Below are positions 1 to 6,946 of a DNA stretch of 29,911 nucleotides, piece by piece. Below the pieces are notes generated by a model, which searched no databases, was not told the DNA's origin, and was given only the letters and a program-made list of their open reading frames with translations. Both the position numbers and the translations under genes were made by a program. Every line of letters begins with the position of its first letter. The stretch's first letter is position 1. The stretch lies in IMG/VR virus record IMGVR_UViG_3300032954_000058, positions 1 through 29,911 of that record, one strand, 5' to 3'. The DNA is from a virus.

Positions 1-88
1 TCTTGCATTATCTGCAATAAGGCCGGTTTCACTTCACGTTTTTGCGATGCTAGACGGCCATGTAGACGCTACCGGCGAAATAATAACA

Positions 89-400
89 ATGGCAAAAATC
101 AATACAACGCCATTAGATTTATCCACCGCCTGCTATTGTCTCACGTCTAGTGGCTTTGACCGGCGAATCTTTCACTTTATTTCAAAAAAACTCGCAAACT
201 ATCAAGGCGGCTGGCCAAGAGACTATGGCTACGATTCTGCGAAACAGAACAAATATTTAGCCGCCCTACCCTTAAGACTCGGCTTTGAACCAAAAGACAC
301 ACTTTTAATCAAACCGGCCTATATTGGCGACACAATGCTTCAGAATCCTATTTCATGGATTAATCAACAAATACAGAATTTTCGCCAAGATTCAGACTAA
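89..400 (+). CDS. Hypothetical small phage protein (103 aa)
   Basis: I do not recognise this protein. It is soluble-looking and rich in aromatic residues (for example YQGGWPRDYGY), with no membrane segment and no clear motif. The frame is open back to an ATG at 47, but I prefer the ATG at 89: the first 14 codons from 47 lie in leader-like sequence, and the residues from MAKINTTPLDL onward look like a normal N-terminus. Neither start has a strong Shine-Dalgarno. The next gene follows after 24 bp in the same direction, so the two are probably co-transcribed. Confidence 0.55.
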   Translation: MAKINTTPLDLSTACYCLTSSGFDRRIFHFISKKLANYQGGWPRDYGYDSAKQNKYLAALPLRLGFEPKDTLLIKPAYIGDTMLQNPISWINQQIQNFRQDSD

Positions 401-424
401 ACCTCAAAACAAGGACTCAATACC

Positions 425-679
425 ATGACCTACGACTCACAATACCCCCACCGCAAAAGCGACGCGCTAGTCGCAATAATCAAAGAACACGGCAAAACAC
501 AAATCTTTTACCGTGCCAAGAGAGTCGGCAAGAATTGTCCACTATCCTCCGCCGAACGTCACATTTACGTGACTCAAGGTCCAGTTCGCGCCGTCAGAAT
601 CATAAAAGCAGCACGGTCTATTTCCCTGAGCGAAGCTATTGCCTTACTCAATTCTGCTCGATTCCCTACTCTCGCCTAA
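425..679 (+). CDS. Hypothetical small basic phage protein (84 aa)
   Basis: Not recognised. The 84-residue product is basic, with Arg/Lys clusters (FYRAKRVGK) and a C-terminal stretch that looks helical (SLSEAIALLNSARF). The start is well placed: an AAGGA Shine-Dalgarno lies about 9 bases upstream in the leader AAGGACTCAATACC. Variants of this leader (GGACTCAAT or AGGANCAA before ATG) recur at many genes here. An intrinsic terminator follows immediately. Confidence 0.6.
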   Translation: MTYDSQYPHRKSDALVAIIKEHGKTQIFYRAKRVGKNCPLSSAERHIYVTQGPVRAVRIIKAARSISLSEAIALLNSARFPTLA

Positions 680-697
680 AAAATAACTCTAATAAAG

Positions 698-728
698 CGG
701 AAAGCCTGAAAATCTTTCCGTTTTATTT
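698..728 (+). terminator. Intrinsic terminator
   Basis: A 7-bp stem CGGAAAG (698-704) / CTTTCCG (714-720) with a 9-base loop is followed directly by TTTTATTT. The flanking AAA/TTT can lengthen the stem. It lies just downstream of the gene ending at 679 and so likely ends that transcript. Confidence 0.7.
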
Positions 729-773
729 GAACTATTTTCCAAGTCTCAATTACTTTAACTCAGGACCAAAACA

Positions 774-1217
774 ATGCAACAAGATGAGTTTACGGACAAA
801 GTAACGACAATTCTAAAAAATCAGACTGCAACTGATTCTCAAACCCAGCCTCTAAATCTTAGCCTAACCCTAACGCTCGGCCTTTTTGGCGATACAATCC
901 TATGCGACAATGGCGAGCACACCATCGAACTCGCGCCTGACGGCGCAACAGGCCAGTTTCTTTTAGCTGCGCTCCATTCTCTTGACTCAAAAGCTAAGGC
1001 CCGAATCTACCATGCCCGCGAAGCAGCCAAAACCAAAAAGCCCAAACTACACCACACCACCCAACGCGAAGCAGCAAAGCCCCTGCCGAGTCTCGTAATC
1101 TCTAAATACATCCGAGACCCTTCGGGCAACGGCAAGACTCTAATTCCAGTCAAAACACTGGAACAAAAACAACGCAAACCAGAGCGCAAGATTCTGAATC
1201 TAGACCTAGAACTCTGA
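774..1217 (+). CDS. Hypothetical phage protein with charged C-terminal tail (147 aa)
   Basis: Not recognised. The N-terminal half (about residues 25-75) has alternating hydrophobic segments suggesting a small beta-rich domain (LNLSLTLTLGLFGD). The second half is a Lys/Arg/Ala-rich, probably disordered tail ending in KILNLDLEL. A similar ending (VLNLDDLL after an AEKRAAKAK-type tail) occurs in the protein at 16241-16606, so the two may share a C-terminal linear motif. The start follows the leader CTCAGGACCAAAACA with an AGGA Shine-Dalgarno. Confidence 0.6.
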   Translation: MQQDEFTDKVTTILKNQTATDSQTQPLNLSLTLTLGLFGDTILCDNGEHTIELAPDGATGQFLLAALHSLDSKAKARIYHAREAAKTKKPKLHHTTQREAAKPLPSLVISKYIRDPSGNGKTLIPVKTLEQKQRKPERKILNLDLEL

Positions 1218-1390
1218 GCGCAGCCTATAGGGCCGGACCCTGCCAACGAGTCCTTATATACTATGGACTCGCCACCCCCATGCTTAGCGGCAAGCCCCTG
1301 CACCTACGGCGCAGCCTATGCTTACCGCCAAGCCCCCTCACGCCTCACGCCTACGGCGTGATCTTCAACCTCTAACTACTGGACTCAATC
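1218..1390. other. Non-coding spacer with hairpins and a repeated 19-bp motif
   Basis: No gene is supported in these 173 bases. They hold a perfect hairpin CACGCC-TAC-GGCGTG (1346-1360), an inverted repeat CGAGTCC (1247-1253) / GGACTCG (1265-1271), and two copies of the motif ATGCTTANCGNCAAGCCCC (1280-1298 and 1318-1336), each preceded within 15-70 bases by GCGCAGCCTAT. Related copies occur at 2715 and 5727. There is no T-run typical of a terminator. Confidence 0.55.
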
Positions 1391-1789
1391 ATGTCTGCAT
1401 CTTCTATCATTTCAGATTGTTCTTCTCCTACAGTAGAACAATTCATCCTCAATTGCAAGAGCACCAAATCCCGAATCACCAAATCCCTTTGGTGCCAATG
1501 GCAAGATCATACTGTTGTTTATCTTCGCGTTTCTCGCAAACTAATCAATAATAAAATTGTTGATACAGTAGATATTGCCAACATCCAAACCGAGCCGCAA
1601 GCGCGTGGTAAAGGAAGTTTCTGGGCTTTAGTCTCCTACCTCCAAAACCAATACCCCTATCGCTTCATTTTCGTTGAAAACGTCTTCAATGAAAAACTCG
1701 AAGCCAGTCTCGACCTTCGCGCAAAGCGACTTTACGCTCACGGAATTGCAGTAGTTCCCCCCTGCTTCTACTTTGAACCTCTAGTCTGA
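1391..1789 (+). CDS. GNAT-like N-acetyltransferase fold protein
   Basis: A 132-residue protein. Its middle resembles the acetyl-CoA-binding region of GNAT enzymes: a beta strand (DTVDIANIQT), then QARGKGSFWALVSYL about residues 70-84, matching the R/Q-x-x-G-x-G/A loop and following helix, then FIFVENVFNEKL, which fits the next strand and an Asn-containing segment seen in phage GNAT-like proteins. It is short for a full GNAT fold (usually 140-170 aa), so it may be a minimal or divergent member. The leader CTGGACTCAATC carries a GGA Shine-Dalgarno. Substrate unknown. Confidence 0.5.
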   Translation: MSASSIISDCSSPTVEQFILNCKSTKSRITKSLWCQWQDHTVVYLRVSRKLINNKIVDTVDIANIQTEPQARGKGSFWALVSYLQNQYPYRFIFVENVFNEKLEASLDLRAKRLYAHGIAVVPPCFYFEPLV

Positions 1790-1801
1790 AAGCCAAACCA
1801 A

Positions 1802-2023
1802 ATGAAAGAAACCTTTATCCCTCTAATCGCAACTGATTTTCCCAAAAATCACATTGGCCGACTTCTTCTCTCTCTAAGACAAGGAGAATCTTCCCAAGAC
1901 TTTTCTTTGGAAAGCTGCACACTACTCGTAGAAACTATCAAAACAATCGAAAAACACAACCCCGGATGGGAATTTGAACTACAAAGTTATGCCACTTTCT
2001 ACACAGTAAAGCGACTGACGTAA
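1802..2023 (+). CDS. Hypothetical small phage protein (73 aa)
   Basis: Not recognised. A 73-aa acidic to neutral protein with a helical centre (SLESCTLLVETIKTIEKH) and a hydrophobic, aromatic C-terminus (WEFELQSYATFYTVKRL). It starts 12 bp after the preceding stop, so translation may be coupled. Confidence 0.55.
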   Translation: MKETFIPLIATDFPKNHIGRLLLSLRQGESSQDFSLESCTLLVETIKTIEKHNPGWEFELQSYATFYTVKRLT

Positions 2024-2086
2024 CCCAAACCTCAAACCCCTATGCTTGCCGCCAAAGACCAGGCACTAACCCTGAAAGTCAAACAA

Positions 2087-2341
2087 ATGATTCATCCTAC
2101 AATTCACCTCAACGGCACAAGCCGCGAAACTCTTATCTCCGAGTATCGCGAAGCCTACGATGCCCTAAACCTCGCACAACAAGCACTGTCTAAAGTAACA
2201 GTGCACGCGCGTGACTACTATCCACAAGGCGATGAGGCTTTTAAACAGGCAAAAGACGAACATATAGCGCGAGTTCTCAAACTTGCCGAAGTAAACAGTG
2301 ATCTCATTGACCTTATTCTCAAACTCGTTGAACCAACATGA
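2087..2341 (+). CDS. Conserved phage protein, HLNGTS...DYYPQG type (84 aa)
   Basis: The product begins MIHPTIHLNGTSRETL and has RDYYPQGDEAFKQAKDEH in the middle and a helical, Leu-rich C-terminus. This combination is one I recognise from many phage and prophage genomes as a conserved protein of unknown function, probably a helical bundle. The frame is open from an ATG at 2042, but the family normally begins at the MIHPT sequence, so I choose 2087. The 15 extra codons at 2042 overlap a recurring non-coding motif (ATGCTTGCCGCCAAAG). Confidence 0.65.
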   Translation: MIHPTIHLNGTSRETLISEYREAYDALNLAQQALSKVTVHARDYYPQGDEAFKQAKDEHIARVLKLAEVNSDLIDLILKLVEPT

Positions 2342-2352
2342 AAGCCAAAACT

Positions 2353-2502
2353 ATGAATCAAAATCTTTACCTCTGCATTTACAAAACAAAGAAGCTCGAA
2401 ATCAGAGCATCTTCTGCACTGCAAGCCCGACAACTTGCAGCACAAATCTTCAAGGCCAATTCCCTTGACGAAGTAACAGCTTCACTCAAAACCACAGGAT
2501 AA
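2353..2502 (+). CDS. Small conserved phage protein, YKxKxxEixAxSAxxA type (49 aa)
   Basis: A 49-residue ORF from ATG 2353 to TAA 2502. Its sequence, with YLCIYKTKKLEIRA, then ALQARQLAAQIFKA and a C-terminal DEVTASLK, matches a pattern I know from very small phage proteins: a beta hairpin, a helix and a final strand. It fills the gap exactly between its neighbours, with 11 bp upstream and 6 bp downstream. Function unknown. Confidence 0.6.
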   Translation: MNQNLYLCIYKTKKLEIRASSALQARQLAAQIFKANSLDEVTASLKTTG

Positions 2503-2508
2503 ACTCTC

Positions 2509-2709
2509 ATGACCGAACCTTCTATCTCCTGCCACAGATTCCAGAGCATGATTCGATCTTTCCATTGCATCGAAGGATTTGAAATCCCGTGCCTCAGCCC
2601 TGAGCAACAAAGCCAATTCGTGCGTGATCCCATCAACTTCTTCCTTAAATGCGAAGATCAAACTGCTGAATTTATCTTCTCCATAATCAAAAGTCGTCAA
2701 AACACTTAA
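2509..2709 (+). CDS. Hypothetical small phage protein (66 aa)
   Basis: A 66-aa protein with a C-terminal half reading FVRDPINFFLKCEDQTAEFIF. This resembles small phage proteins carrying a 'dPi.Ff...d.t...If' pattern, though I cannot attach a family name. It starts 6 bp after the previous stop. No membrane segment. Confidence 0.55.
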   Translation: MTEPSISCHRFQSMIRSFHCIEGFEIPCLSPEQQSQFVRDPINFFLKCEDQTAEFIFSIIKSRQNT

Positions 2710-2754
2710 TCCCCATGCTTACCGGCAACCACCCCTAACTACAGGAACAAACCA

Positions 2755-3015
2755 ATGCCCGAATCCGAAACTCAATTCGAATCCAAAAACAAACTCGCAG
2801 TAGGTGATAAAATTGTTTTCGTTGGCCCCTGACAATTTGGCATCAGCTTTATTCAACCCGGCGACAAAGGAGTAATCACCGAACTTCTCGAAATTAGTCC
2901 CACTTGCGGCCAGATATTCAAATTTAATTTTCTCGAACGTGGCCATATCGAAATTCACTACAATCTAAACGACTGGAATGGCTGCGAAAAATACTGGCTC
3001 AAAATCAAAGACTAG
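2755..3015 (+). pseudogene. SH3/KOW-like single-domain protein interrupted by in-frame TGA
   Basis: From ATG 2755 (leader ACAGGAACAAACCA) the frame encodes one copy of the domain that appears three times in the next gene: VGDKIVFVGP, then a TGA at 2830-2832, then QFGISFIQPGDKGVI and on to a TAG at 3013-3015. The frame beyond the TGA is intact for 60 codons and keeps the domain pattern, including the final aromatic YWLKI. Either this is a young nonsense mutation or the stop is read through; the context TGA-CAA-TTT is of the leaky UGA-C type. TGA is an ordinary stop elsewhere here, so wholesale recoding is unlikely. Confidence 0.6.
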
Positions 3016-3122
3016 GAATTAATACAATACCAGAAACAATTCACAACTTCTAGCGCAACTTCTCGCGCAACTTCTAGCGCAGCCCCTTGCGCAGCGAATT
3101 GTTTCTGGCGTTGCCTTAATTC
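3016..3122. repeat. Long imperfect hairpin with triplicated 12-bp loop repeat
   Basis: Left arm GAATTAA (3016-3022) plus CCAGAAACAATTC (3030-3042) pairs with GAATTGTTTCTGG (3096-3108) plus TTAATTC (3116-3122). Inside are three tandem 12-mers, AACTTCTAGCGC (3045-3056), AACTTCTCGCGC (3057-3068) and AACTTCTAGCGC (3069-3080). It fills the spacer between two related SH3/KOW-like genes. There is no T-run, so it is not an obvious terminator. Confidence 0.7.
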
Positions 3123-3159
3123 TTACTTCAAGCCCAAACTCAAACCTGGACTCAAACCA

Positions 3160-3999
3160 ATGCCCAAATTCAAAGTAGGCGACAAAATCCAATACATCGG
3201 CCCAGAACCTTGTTCAGTCTCCCTTATGGAAGAAGGCGATATTGCCGAAGTAATAAACATCGACCCAATAGAAAACTACTACCATGGCTATTTTAACTTT
3301 GAATTCAAATTCATCTTCACTCAAAATGAACTTCTTTGCAAAGCTGAATTTACCTGGCGCGGTGTTGAAAACTCTTGGCGACTTGTTCCTTCTGATACCA
3401 AATTCAGAGTCGGCGATATAATCAAATACGTCGGCCCGAAATCCATGGGAATAAATGGTCTAACAATCGGCGACACTGCTAAAGTAACAATCGCCTATCC
3501 TCCAGATTCTTTTTCAACCAAATTCGAAATAATTCAATTCAGATTTATTTCCACAAAAAGCGAATTTCTTAACGACGCAAATAATACTTGGAATTGTTAC
3601 GCCGACTCTTGGAGATTAGTCGAAATCTCAGACCAAATCCCAGACCAACAAATTGAACTCGAAAAAGCAATTGAAGCAATAAAAACCATTGAACTCGAAA
3701 AAGACCTCAAATCAAAGTACGAATCCAAATTCTTTCCTGGCGACATAATCAAATGGAAAGGCGGCAATCGTCTAGGTATAAATTTCCTAACAATTGGTGA
3801 TCTTGCAGAAGTAATCACCAACGACAAAAGCACTGGACTAATTTTCAAATTCTTCAACCCAAAACAAGGAGCTATAAATAATCATTGGCATGGAAATCAA
3901 AATGACTGGGAATTAGTCCCTGGACAAATCGCACCAAAAAAGACTCCAGACTTAACCAAACTAAAACCACAAACCATCATCCTCGACAGTTTAGACTAA
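3160..3999 (+). CDS. Three-repeat SH3/KOW-like domain protein (279 aa)
   Basis: Three homologous domains of about 70 residues begin near residues 5, 81 and 191. Each opens with F(K/R/F)xGDxIxYxG and has GDxAEV about 20 residues later, and each closes with a Trp-containing WRLV/WELV. The spacing and beta-rich character suggest small SH3-like barrels. The second and third are joined by a charged helical linker (residues about 155-185, ELEKAIEAIKTIELEKDL). The gene at 2755 is a one-domain relative, and the protein at 16933 has a similar VGDRIESIG start. Function unknown; tandem barrels of this kind often bind nucleic acid or protein, but that is only a possibility here. Confidence 0.6.
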   Translation: MPKFKVGDKIQYIGPEPCSVSLMEEGDIAEVINIDPIENYYHGYFNFEFKFIFTQNELLCKAEFTWRGVENSWRLVPSDTKFRVGDIIKYVGPKSMGINGLTIGDTAKVTIAYPPDSFSTKFEIIQFRFISTKSEFLNDANNTWNCYADSWRLVEISDQIPDQQIELEKAIEAIKTIELEKDLKSKYESKFFPGDIIKWKGGNRLGINFLTIGDLAEVITNDKSTGLIFKFFNPKQGAINNHWHGNQNDWELVPGQIAPKKTPDLTKLKPQTIILDSLD

Positions 4000-4021
4000 A
4001 CGAAAGGAAAAGGAAAACTCA

Positions 4022-4195
4022 ATGTCAGTTAAAGACTACATCCTCTTGGCAGAAGCGGTTCGTGAAGCAAATCTCGACCAAGAAAGTCGCGTAAAAATAA
4101 TCAAATCTCTTGTTGTAAAACTCCAAGAAGATAATCGCAACTTCAACCCAAATCTTTTCACTCAACTCTGCCTGCACGACAACCTACAGGATTAA
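4022..4195 (+). CDS. Small conserved phage protein ending EDNxNFxxxxF (57 aa)
   Basis: A 57-residue ORF with a good Shine-Dalgarno (AAAGGAAAAGGAAAACTCA before ATG 4022). It begins MSVKDYILLAEAVREA and ends with LQEDNRNFNPNLFTQL. The pattern 'Y..lA..l......v...l...L..DNpnFd...F' is familiar from tiny phage proteins of unknown function, probably two or three helices. It fits tightly between its neighbours (4 bp to the next ATG). Confidence 0.65.
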   Translation: MSVKDYILLAEAVREANLDQESRVKIIKSLVVKLQEDNRNFNPNLFTQLCLHDNLQD

Positions 4196-4199
4196 ACCA

Positions 4200-4556
4200 A
4201 TGCTCAAAACAAAAAATACTCTCAAAACCCAAACCAAGCGCGAAGCACAAACTTTAAGCTATCGCTTCAAAGATGCAATCTTCTTCGACAAGTGCGATCT
4301 CAAACCCGGAACAAAACTTTATCACTCCGGGCGCCGAATCGCCACCGAAGTTTGGGAAGTACTCTACATCTCTTCCCTATTTCGCGAAAAGCCTGAAGGA
4401 AAGAAAAACTACTCTGCCAAGGACAAAAAGAAAATCCTGCGCAAAGTAAACGAAGTTCGCCACCTCACTGATCGAATTGTACTTGCCAACTCTTTTGGCC
4501 AGCGCAAATCCCTTTCCTTTTCTTATCTCTGCTATTCCGCACTCTGGAGGCTTTAA
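4200..4556 (+). CDS. Hypothetical basic phage protein (118 aa)
   Basis: Not recognised. A Lys/Arg-rich 118-aa protein: a basic N-terminus (KTKNTLKTQTKREAQ), a central segment GTKLYHSGRRIATEVWEVLYI that looks like beta strands, and a Lys-rich helix (YSAKDKKKILRKVNEV). Binding to nucleic acid would fit the charge, but no motif proves it. It ends 2 bp before the next ATG. Confidence 0.55.
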   Translation: MLKTKNTLKTQTKREAQTLSYRFKDAIFFDKCDLKPGTKLYHSGRRIATEVWEVLYISSLFREKPEGKKNYSAKDKKKILRKVNEVRHLTDRIVLANSFGQRKSLSFSYLCYSALWRL

Positions 4557-4558
4557 TC

Positions 4559-4951
4559 ATGGAACTGCAACTCATCTACGACACCGTTACCAATCATCTT
4601 CTAACTCAAAAATCCAGAAGCATACTCGGGTCTGGCTACGGTGATACAAATATATGTGCCTATCGTGGAAAAGACAATCTCAAATGCGCCGTCGGAATTT
4701 TAATCCCTGACGAAATCTATACCCCACAGATGGAAGGTAAAGGATTAAGGGAGCTCATTGACGAATTTAATTCCATCGACAATCTTTTCCCAACTCAGGA
4801 CGAGCAAAGTCTTCTTTCTATGCTCCAAATAATTCACGACAATTCTTCCAACTGGGATGAAAACGGCCTTGCACCTTGGGCAAAAACAGAACTCAAAGCC
4901 ATACCTGATCTTTATCCCTGCTTCAACCTCAAACCAAATCCCAAACTTTAG
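4559..4951 (+). CDS. Conserved phage protein, CAYRGxxxLKCAVGxLIPDExY type
   Basis: A 130-aa protein whose core, CAYRGKDNLKCAVGILIPDE followed by Y-x-PQMEGKGL, is a pattern I recognise from phage and bacterial proteins of unknown function. The paired Cys in CAYRG...KCAVG recall the Cys motifs of its DUF6197-like neighbours, though the rest differs. It precedes the first DUF6197-like gene by 10 bp, so the two are likely co-expressed. Confidence 0.6.
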   Translation: MELQLIYDTVTNHLLTQKSRSILGSGYGDTNICAYRGKDNLKCAVGILIPDEIYTPQMEGKGLRELIDEFNSIDNLFPTQDEQSLLSMLQIIHDNSSNWDENGLAPWAKTELKAIPDLYPCFNLKPNPKL

Positions 4952-4961
4952 GACCAATCCA

Positions 4962-5429
4962 ATGTCTGAATCCGCAAAACTTACCATAAATCCCGTATCC
5001 AACTACATCCCTATAACCACCAACCAAGTCATCGAAATCTTCAAACTTGCCCGCGGCAAAATCTATCGCAAGAAGAACTGGATTCAACAAGTCCACGCCC
5101 GAAATGCCGGAGGCTATAGACTAACTCTGCCAGAAATGACCGCCTATTATCGTGGCCTGAATCCAAACTTCAAACCCACTTGTTTCTGCGCTCTCGGAGC
5201 ACTATATGCAGCAACTTGGGAATACAGCAAAAAACATCCCGAACTCAGCATTACCAACGTCTATTACGACGTTCGCAGGATCTTCCACACAAGTACCTAC
5301 AAAATCCGCAAAGGCGAAGACATAGCCATCATCAACGACAGTACAAATCACAAAACAATAATCAAAATCTACAACACTGCAATCAAAGCCTTAACCGAAA
5401 CCCTAACCGAAAGTCAAACCAATGCTTAA
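4962..5429 (+). CDS. DUF6197-like protein, copy 1 (155 aa)
   Basis: The first of three paralogues in this window. The family pattern is ARGKIYRKKNWIQ, then ARN-x-GG, a CFCALGAL motif (CWCALGAL in other copies), and a C-terminal region with ND, then HKTIIKIYNTAIKAL. The frame is open upstream to 4857, but the ATG at 4962 follows TTAGGACCAATCCA, a good Shine-Dalgarno. It carries an insertion before the CxCALGA motif relative to copies 2 and 3. Function unknown for the family. Confidence 0.65.
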   Translation: MSESAKLTINPVSNYIPITTNQVIEIFKLARGKIYRKKNWIQQVHARNAGGYRLTLPEMTAYYRGLNPNFKPTCFCALGALYAATWEYSKKHPELSITNVYYDVRRIFHTSTYKIRKGEDIAIINDSTNHKTIIKIYNTAIKALTETLTESQTNA

Positions 5430-5715
5430 ACCCAACGACGAACATCTTCGCCAAATCACTCCGGGCTTTTCTCTTCGCAATCTCGGCGTGCTCTGCTACA
5501 ACGCAGGCTTTACCGTCTGGTACTACAACGGAAGTTCTGACGAACTTTCTACAATCCTTGAACCCAACTTCTTCAAACCGGCGGCTGATCTCATCTGCGA
5601 ACTCGACGTAGTTCTTGTTACCTCAAAGGAAAAAACAACCTCCAGCTTCTATTTCGCTAATGGCCCGAAGGGCGAAGTGCTGCTAAAAACAGTAAACGAT
5701 ACAATTTTCCTCTAA
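5422..5715 (+). CDS. Hypothetical phage protein (97 aa)
   Basis: Not recognised. A 97-aa protein starting inside the end of the previous gene (ATGCTTAA overlap of 8 bp), so it is probably translationally coupled. Content is beta-rich (VWYYNGSS, CELDVVLVTSKEKTTSSFYFA, GEVLLKTVND), with no membrane segment. It is followed by a structured non-coding element. Confidence 0.55.
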   Translation: MLKPNDEHLRQITPGFSLRNLGVLCYNAGFTVWYYNGSSDELSTILEPNFFKPAADLICELDVVLVTSKEKTTSSFYFANGPKGEVLLKTVNDTIFL

Positions 5716-5720
5716 TCCAA

Positions 5721-5798
5721 TCCTTAATGCTTATCGGCAAGGGGTAGGGCGAAAGCCCTACCCGCAGAGCACAAACTCTGCCAGCTATTTGTTAAGGA
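5721..5798. repeat. Structured intergenic element with two hairpins in an outer stem
   Basis: An outer pair TCCTTAA (5721-5727) / TTAAGGA (5792-5798) encloses a perfect 9-bp GNRA hairpin, GGGTAGGGC-GAAA-GCCCTACCC (5742-5763), and a second hairpin, GCAGAG-CACAAA-CTCTGC (5764-5781). The 5' arm also holds the recurring ATGCTTANCGGCAAG motif (5727). The arrangement resembles the 3016-3122 element: an AT-rich outer stem ending in TTAA around GC-rich material. Could be an RNA element or an inert insertion. Confidence 0.65.
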
Positions 5799-5806
5799 AT
5801 TAAACC

Positions 5807-6043
5807 ATGACCAACTTTTCCCTCGTTCTTGTAATTTTATTCCCACACTACATTTTTACCTGGCAATTGCCAGAAGAAACTAGTCTCAAAACTTGCCAAT
5901 TTTTAGGTGAGTTTGTAAGAAAAATTCCAACCGCTAACGCTTTAAGTTTCACCTGCATTTCTGGCCCAAAAATTAACTCTACCGGGCCGCAACTAAAAGC
6001 CTACCAAAATATCTGGACCAATACCCGCAAGTTTGACCAATGA
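5807..6043 (+). CDS. Hypothetical small protein with hydrophobic N-terminus (78 aa)
   Basis: The 78-aa product starts MTNFSLVLVILFPHYIF, a hydrophobic stretch that could be a signal peptide or membrane anchor but lacks a positive n-region. Two later Cys (TCQFL and FTCIS) might form a disulphide if it is exported. The start follows TTAAGGAATTAAACC (AAGGA Shine-Dalgarno). It overlaps the next gene by 4 bp (ATGA). No family recognised. Confidence 0.55.
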   Translation: MTNFSLVLVILFPHYIFTWQLPEETSLKTCQFLGEFVRKIPTANALSFTCISGPKINSTGPQLKAYQNIWTNTRKFDQ

Positions 6044-6357
6044 CTCAACTCAAACCTGGAATCACGACAATGCAAAAACGAATCTGGACAGAAGCACAAG
6101 AACAATACATTCGCCGCAGGCTCGAAACAGACAGAATAAAACTCTACATCTTATCGCAGGAACTTCACATCGACTACTCGACCCTGCGAATGAAAGTCAA
6201 ATCTATGGGCATAAACTATCGCTTCCACGATTCAGTGGAAGAACTCAATGGCCAAAACACAGCCCGCAGCGATAGTGCTTTACCCCCTGGCCATCCTCTG
6301 ACTTGGGGCCTTATCTGCCCCGGCGTTGAATTTCCCGACAAATACAAATTCTGCTAA
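6040..6357 (+). CDS. Putative HTH DNA-binding phage protein (105 aa)
   Basis: Residues about 12-55 read RIWTEAQEQYIRRRL, then ILSQELHIDYSTLRMKVKSMG, the layout of a Myb/GcrA-like helix-turn-helix: a Trp-containing first helix, then a recognition unit. The C-terminus LPPGHPLTWGLICPG resembles a tail I associate with small phage HTH proteins of this sort. The start at 6040 overlaps the previous stop (ATGA); an internal ATG at 6070 (MQKRIW) is an alternative. It could regulate these early genes, which is inference only. Confidence 0.6.
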   Translation: MTQLKPGITTMQKRIWTEAQEQYIRRRLETDRIKLYILSQELHIDYSTLRMKVKSMGINYRFHDSVEELNGQNTARSDSALPPGHPLTWGLICPGVEFPDKYKFC

Positions 6358-6388
6358 TCGCCGCGAAGCGGCAAAAGGAATAAACTCA

Positions 6389-6757
6389 ATGTCTGACTTA
6401 AAATCCAATCTCTCTCACCAGCTCGAACTTCTAACCCAAATTAAAGCCAAAATCGAAAACCCAAAACACTGGACTCAATACTCATCAGCCAAAAATAAAT
6501 CTGGCAAACCGTGCAATGCTACTTCCGAAGACGCAGTATGCTGGTGTATCCTCGGTGCAATGGATGCAGTTATTCTTCCATTAAATCTTGACATTGATTT
6601 TAACTATCTCATCTACAAGCGTCTGAAAGCACAAATGCCTGACGGCTGCGTTTCTTCTTTCAATGACAAACACACTCACGAAGAAGTAATGGAACTACTC
6701 TCAAAAACCATTACCGAACTTAACCGCGAAATCAAACTACAAGGGACGCGGCCCTAA
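6389..6757 (+). CDS. DUF6197-like protein, copy 2 (122 aa)
   Basis: The second paralogue: HWTQYSSAKNKSG, then CWCILGAMDA, then SSFNDKHTHEEVMELLSKTI. The last segment (FND...T.EEVMELL) is the most typical form of the family in this window. The ATG at 6389 follows AAAGGAATAAACTCA; the open frame upstream to 6326 overlaps the HTH gene and is unlikely to be used. The two Cys of CWC and the later Asn-Asp are shared by all three copies except that copy 1 has CFC. Confidence 0.7.
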   Translation: MSDLKSNLSHQLELLTQIKAKIENPKHWTQYSSAKNKSGKPCNATSEDAVCWCILGAMDAVILPLNLDIDFNYLIYKRLKAQMPDGCVSSFNDKHTHEEVMELLSKTITELNREIKLQGTRP

Positions 6758-6843
6758 GAGGGGCCGCTACCCACAGGCACAGGGAAAAATCCACCGGCGG
6801 CGAGCAGACTTCACCTTAATGCAACAACTCAGCGGAGCGATCC

Positions 6844-6936
6844 ATGACCGGCCATGAACTCTATCTTGCAGGCGCAATATTCGTAATCATCTTGTGCCTG
6901 ATCTGCGCAATCGACTATCTTTACCACAGAAAATAG
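6844..6936 (+). CDS. Small single-pass membrane peptide (30 aa)
   Basis: A 30-residue ORF from ATG 6844 to TAG 6934-6936, preceded by AGCGGAGCGATCC (GGAG Shine-Dalgarno about 7 bases away). Residues 7-25 are strongly hydrophobic (YLAGAIFVIILCLICAIDY) and the C-terminus is basic (HRK), fitting a single membrane helix with the C-terminus inside. It sits alone in an otherwise empty 189-bp gap. A phage membrane micro-protein is likely; function unknown. Confidence 0.5.
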   Translation: MTGHELYLAGAIFVIILCLICAIDYLYHRK

Positions 6937-6946
6937 GAACAAACCA

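Noticed and set aside
1007-1303. Minus-strand ORFs over + strand genes (e.g. 1007-1303, 6887-7471, 21320-21952)
   Set aside because: They overlap well-supported + strand genes, have no ribosome-binding sites and no recognisable product; they are shadows.
2755-3015. Genetic code with TGA as Trp
   Set aside because: TGA is a normal stop for several well-supported genes in the window (for example those ending at 1217, 1789 and 18155).
5180-5611. Alternative-frame ORF rich in Gln/Asn/Arg
   Set aside because: It lies wholly across the DUF6197-like and next genes in another frame and is low complexity, so a shadow.
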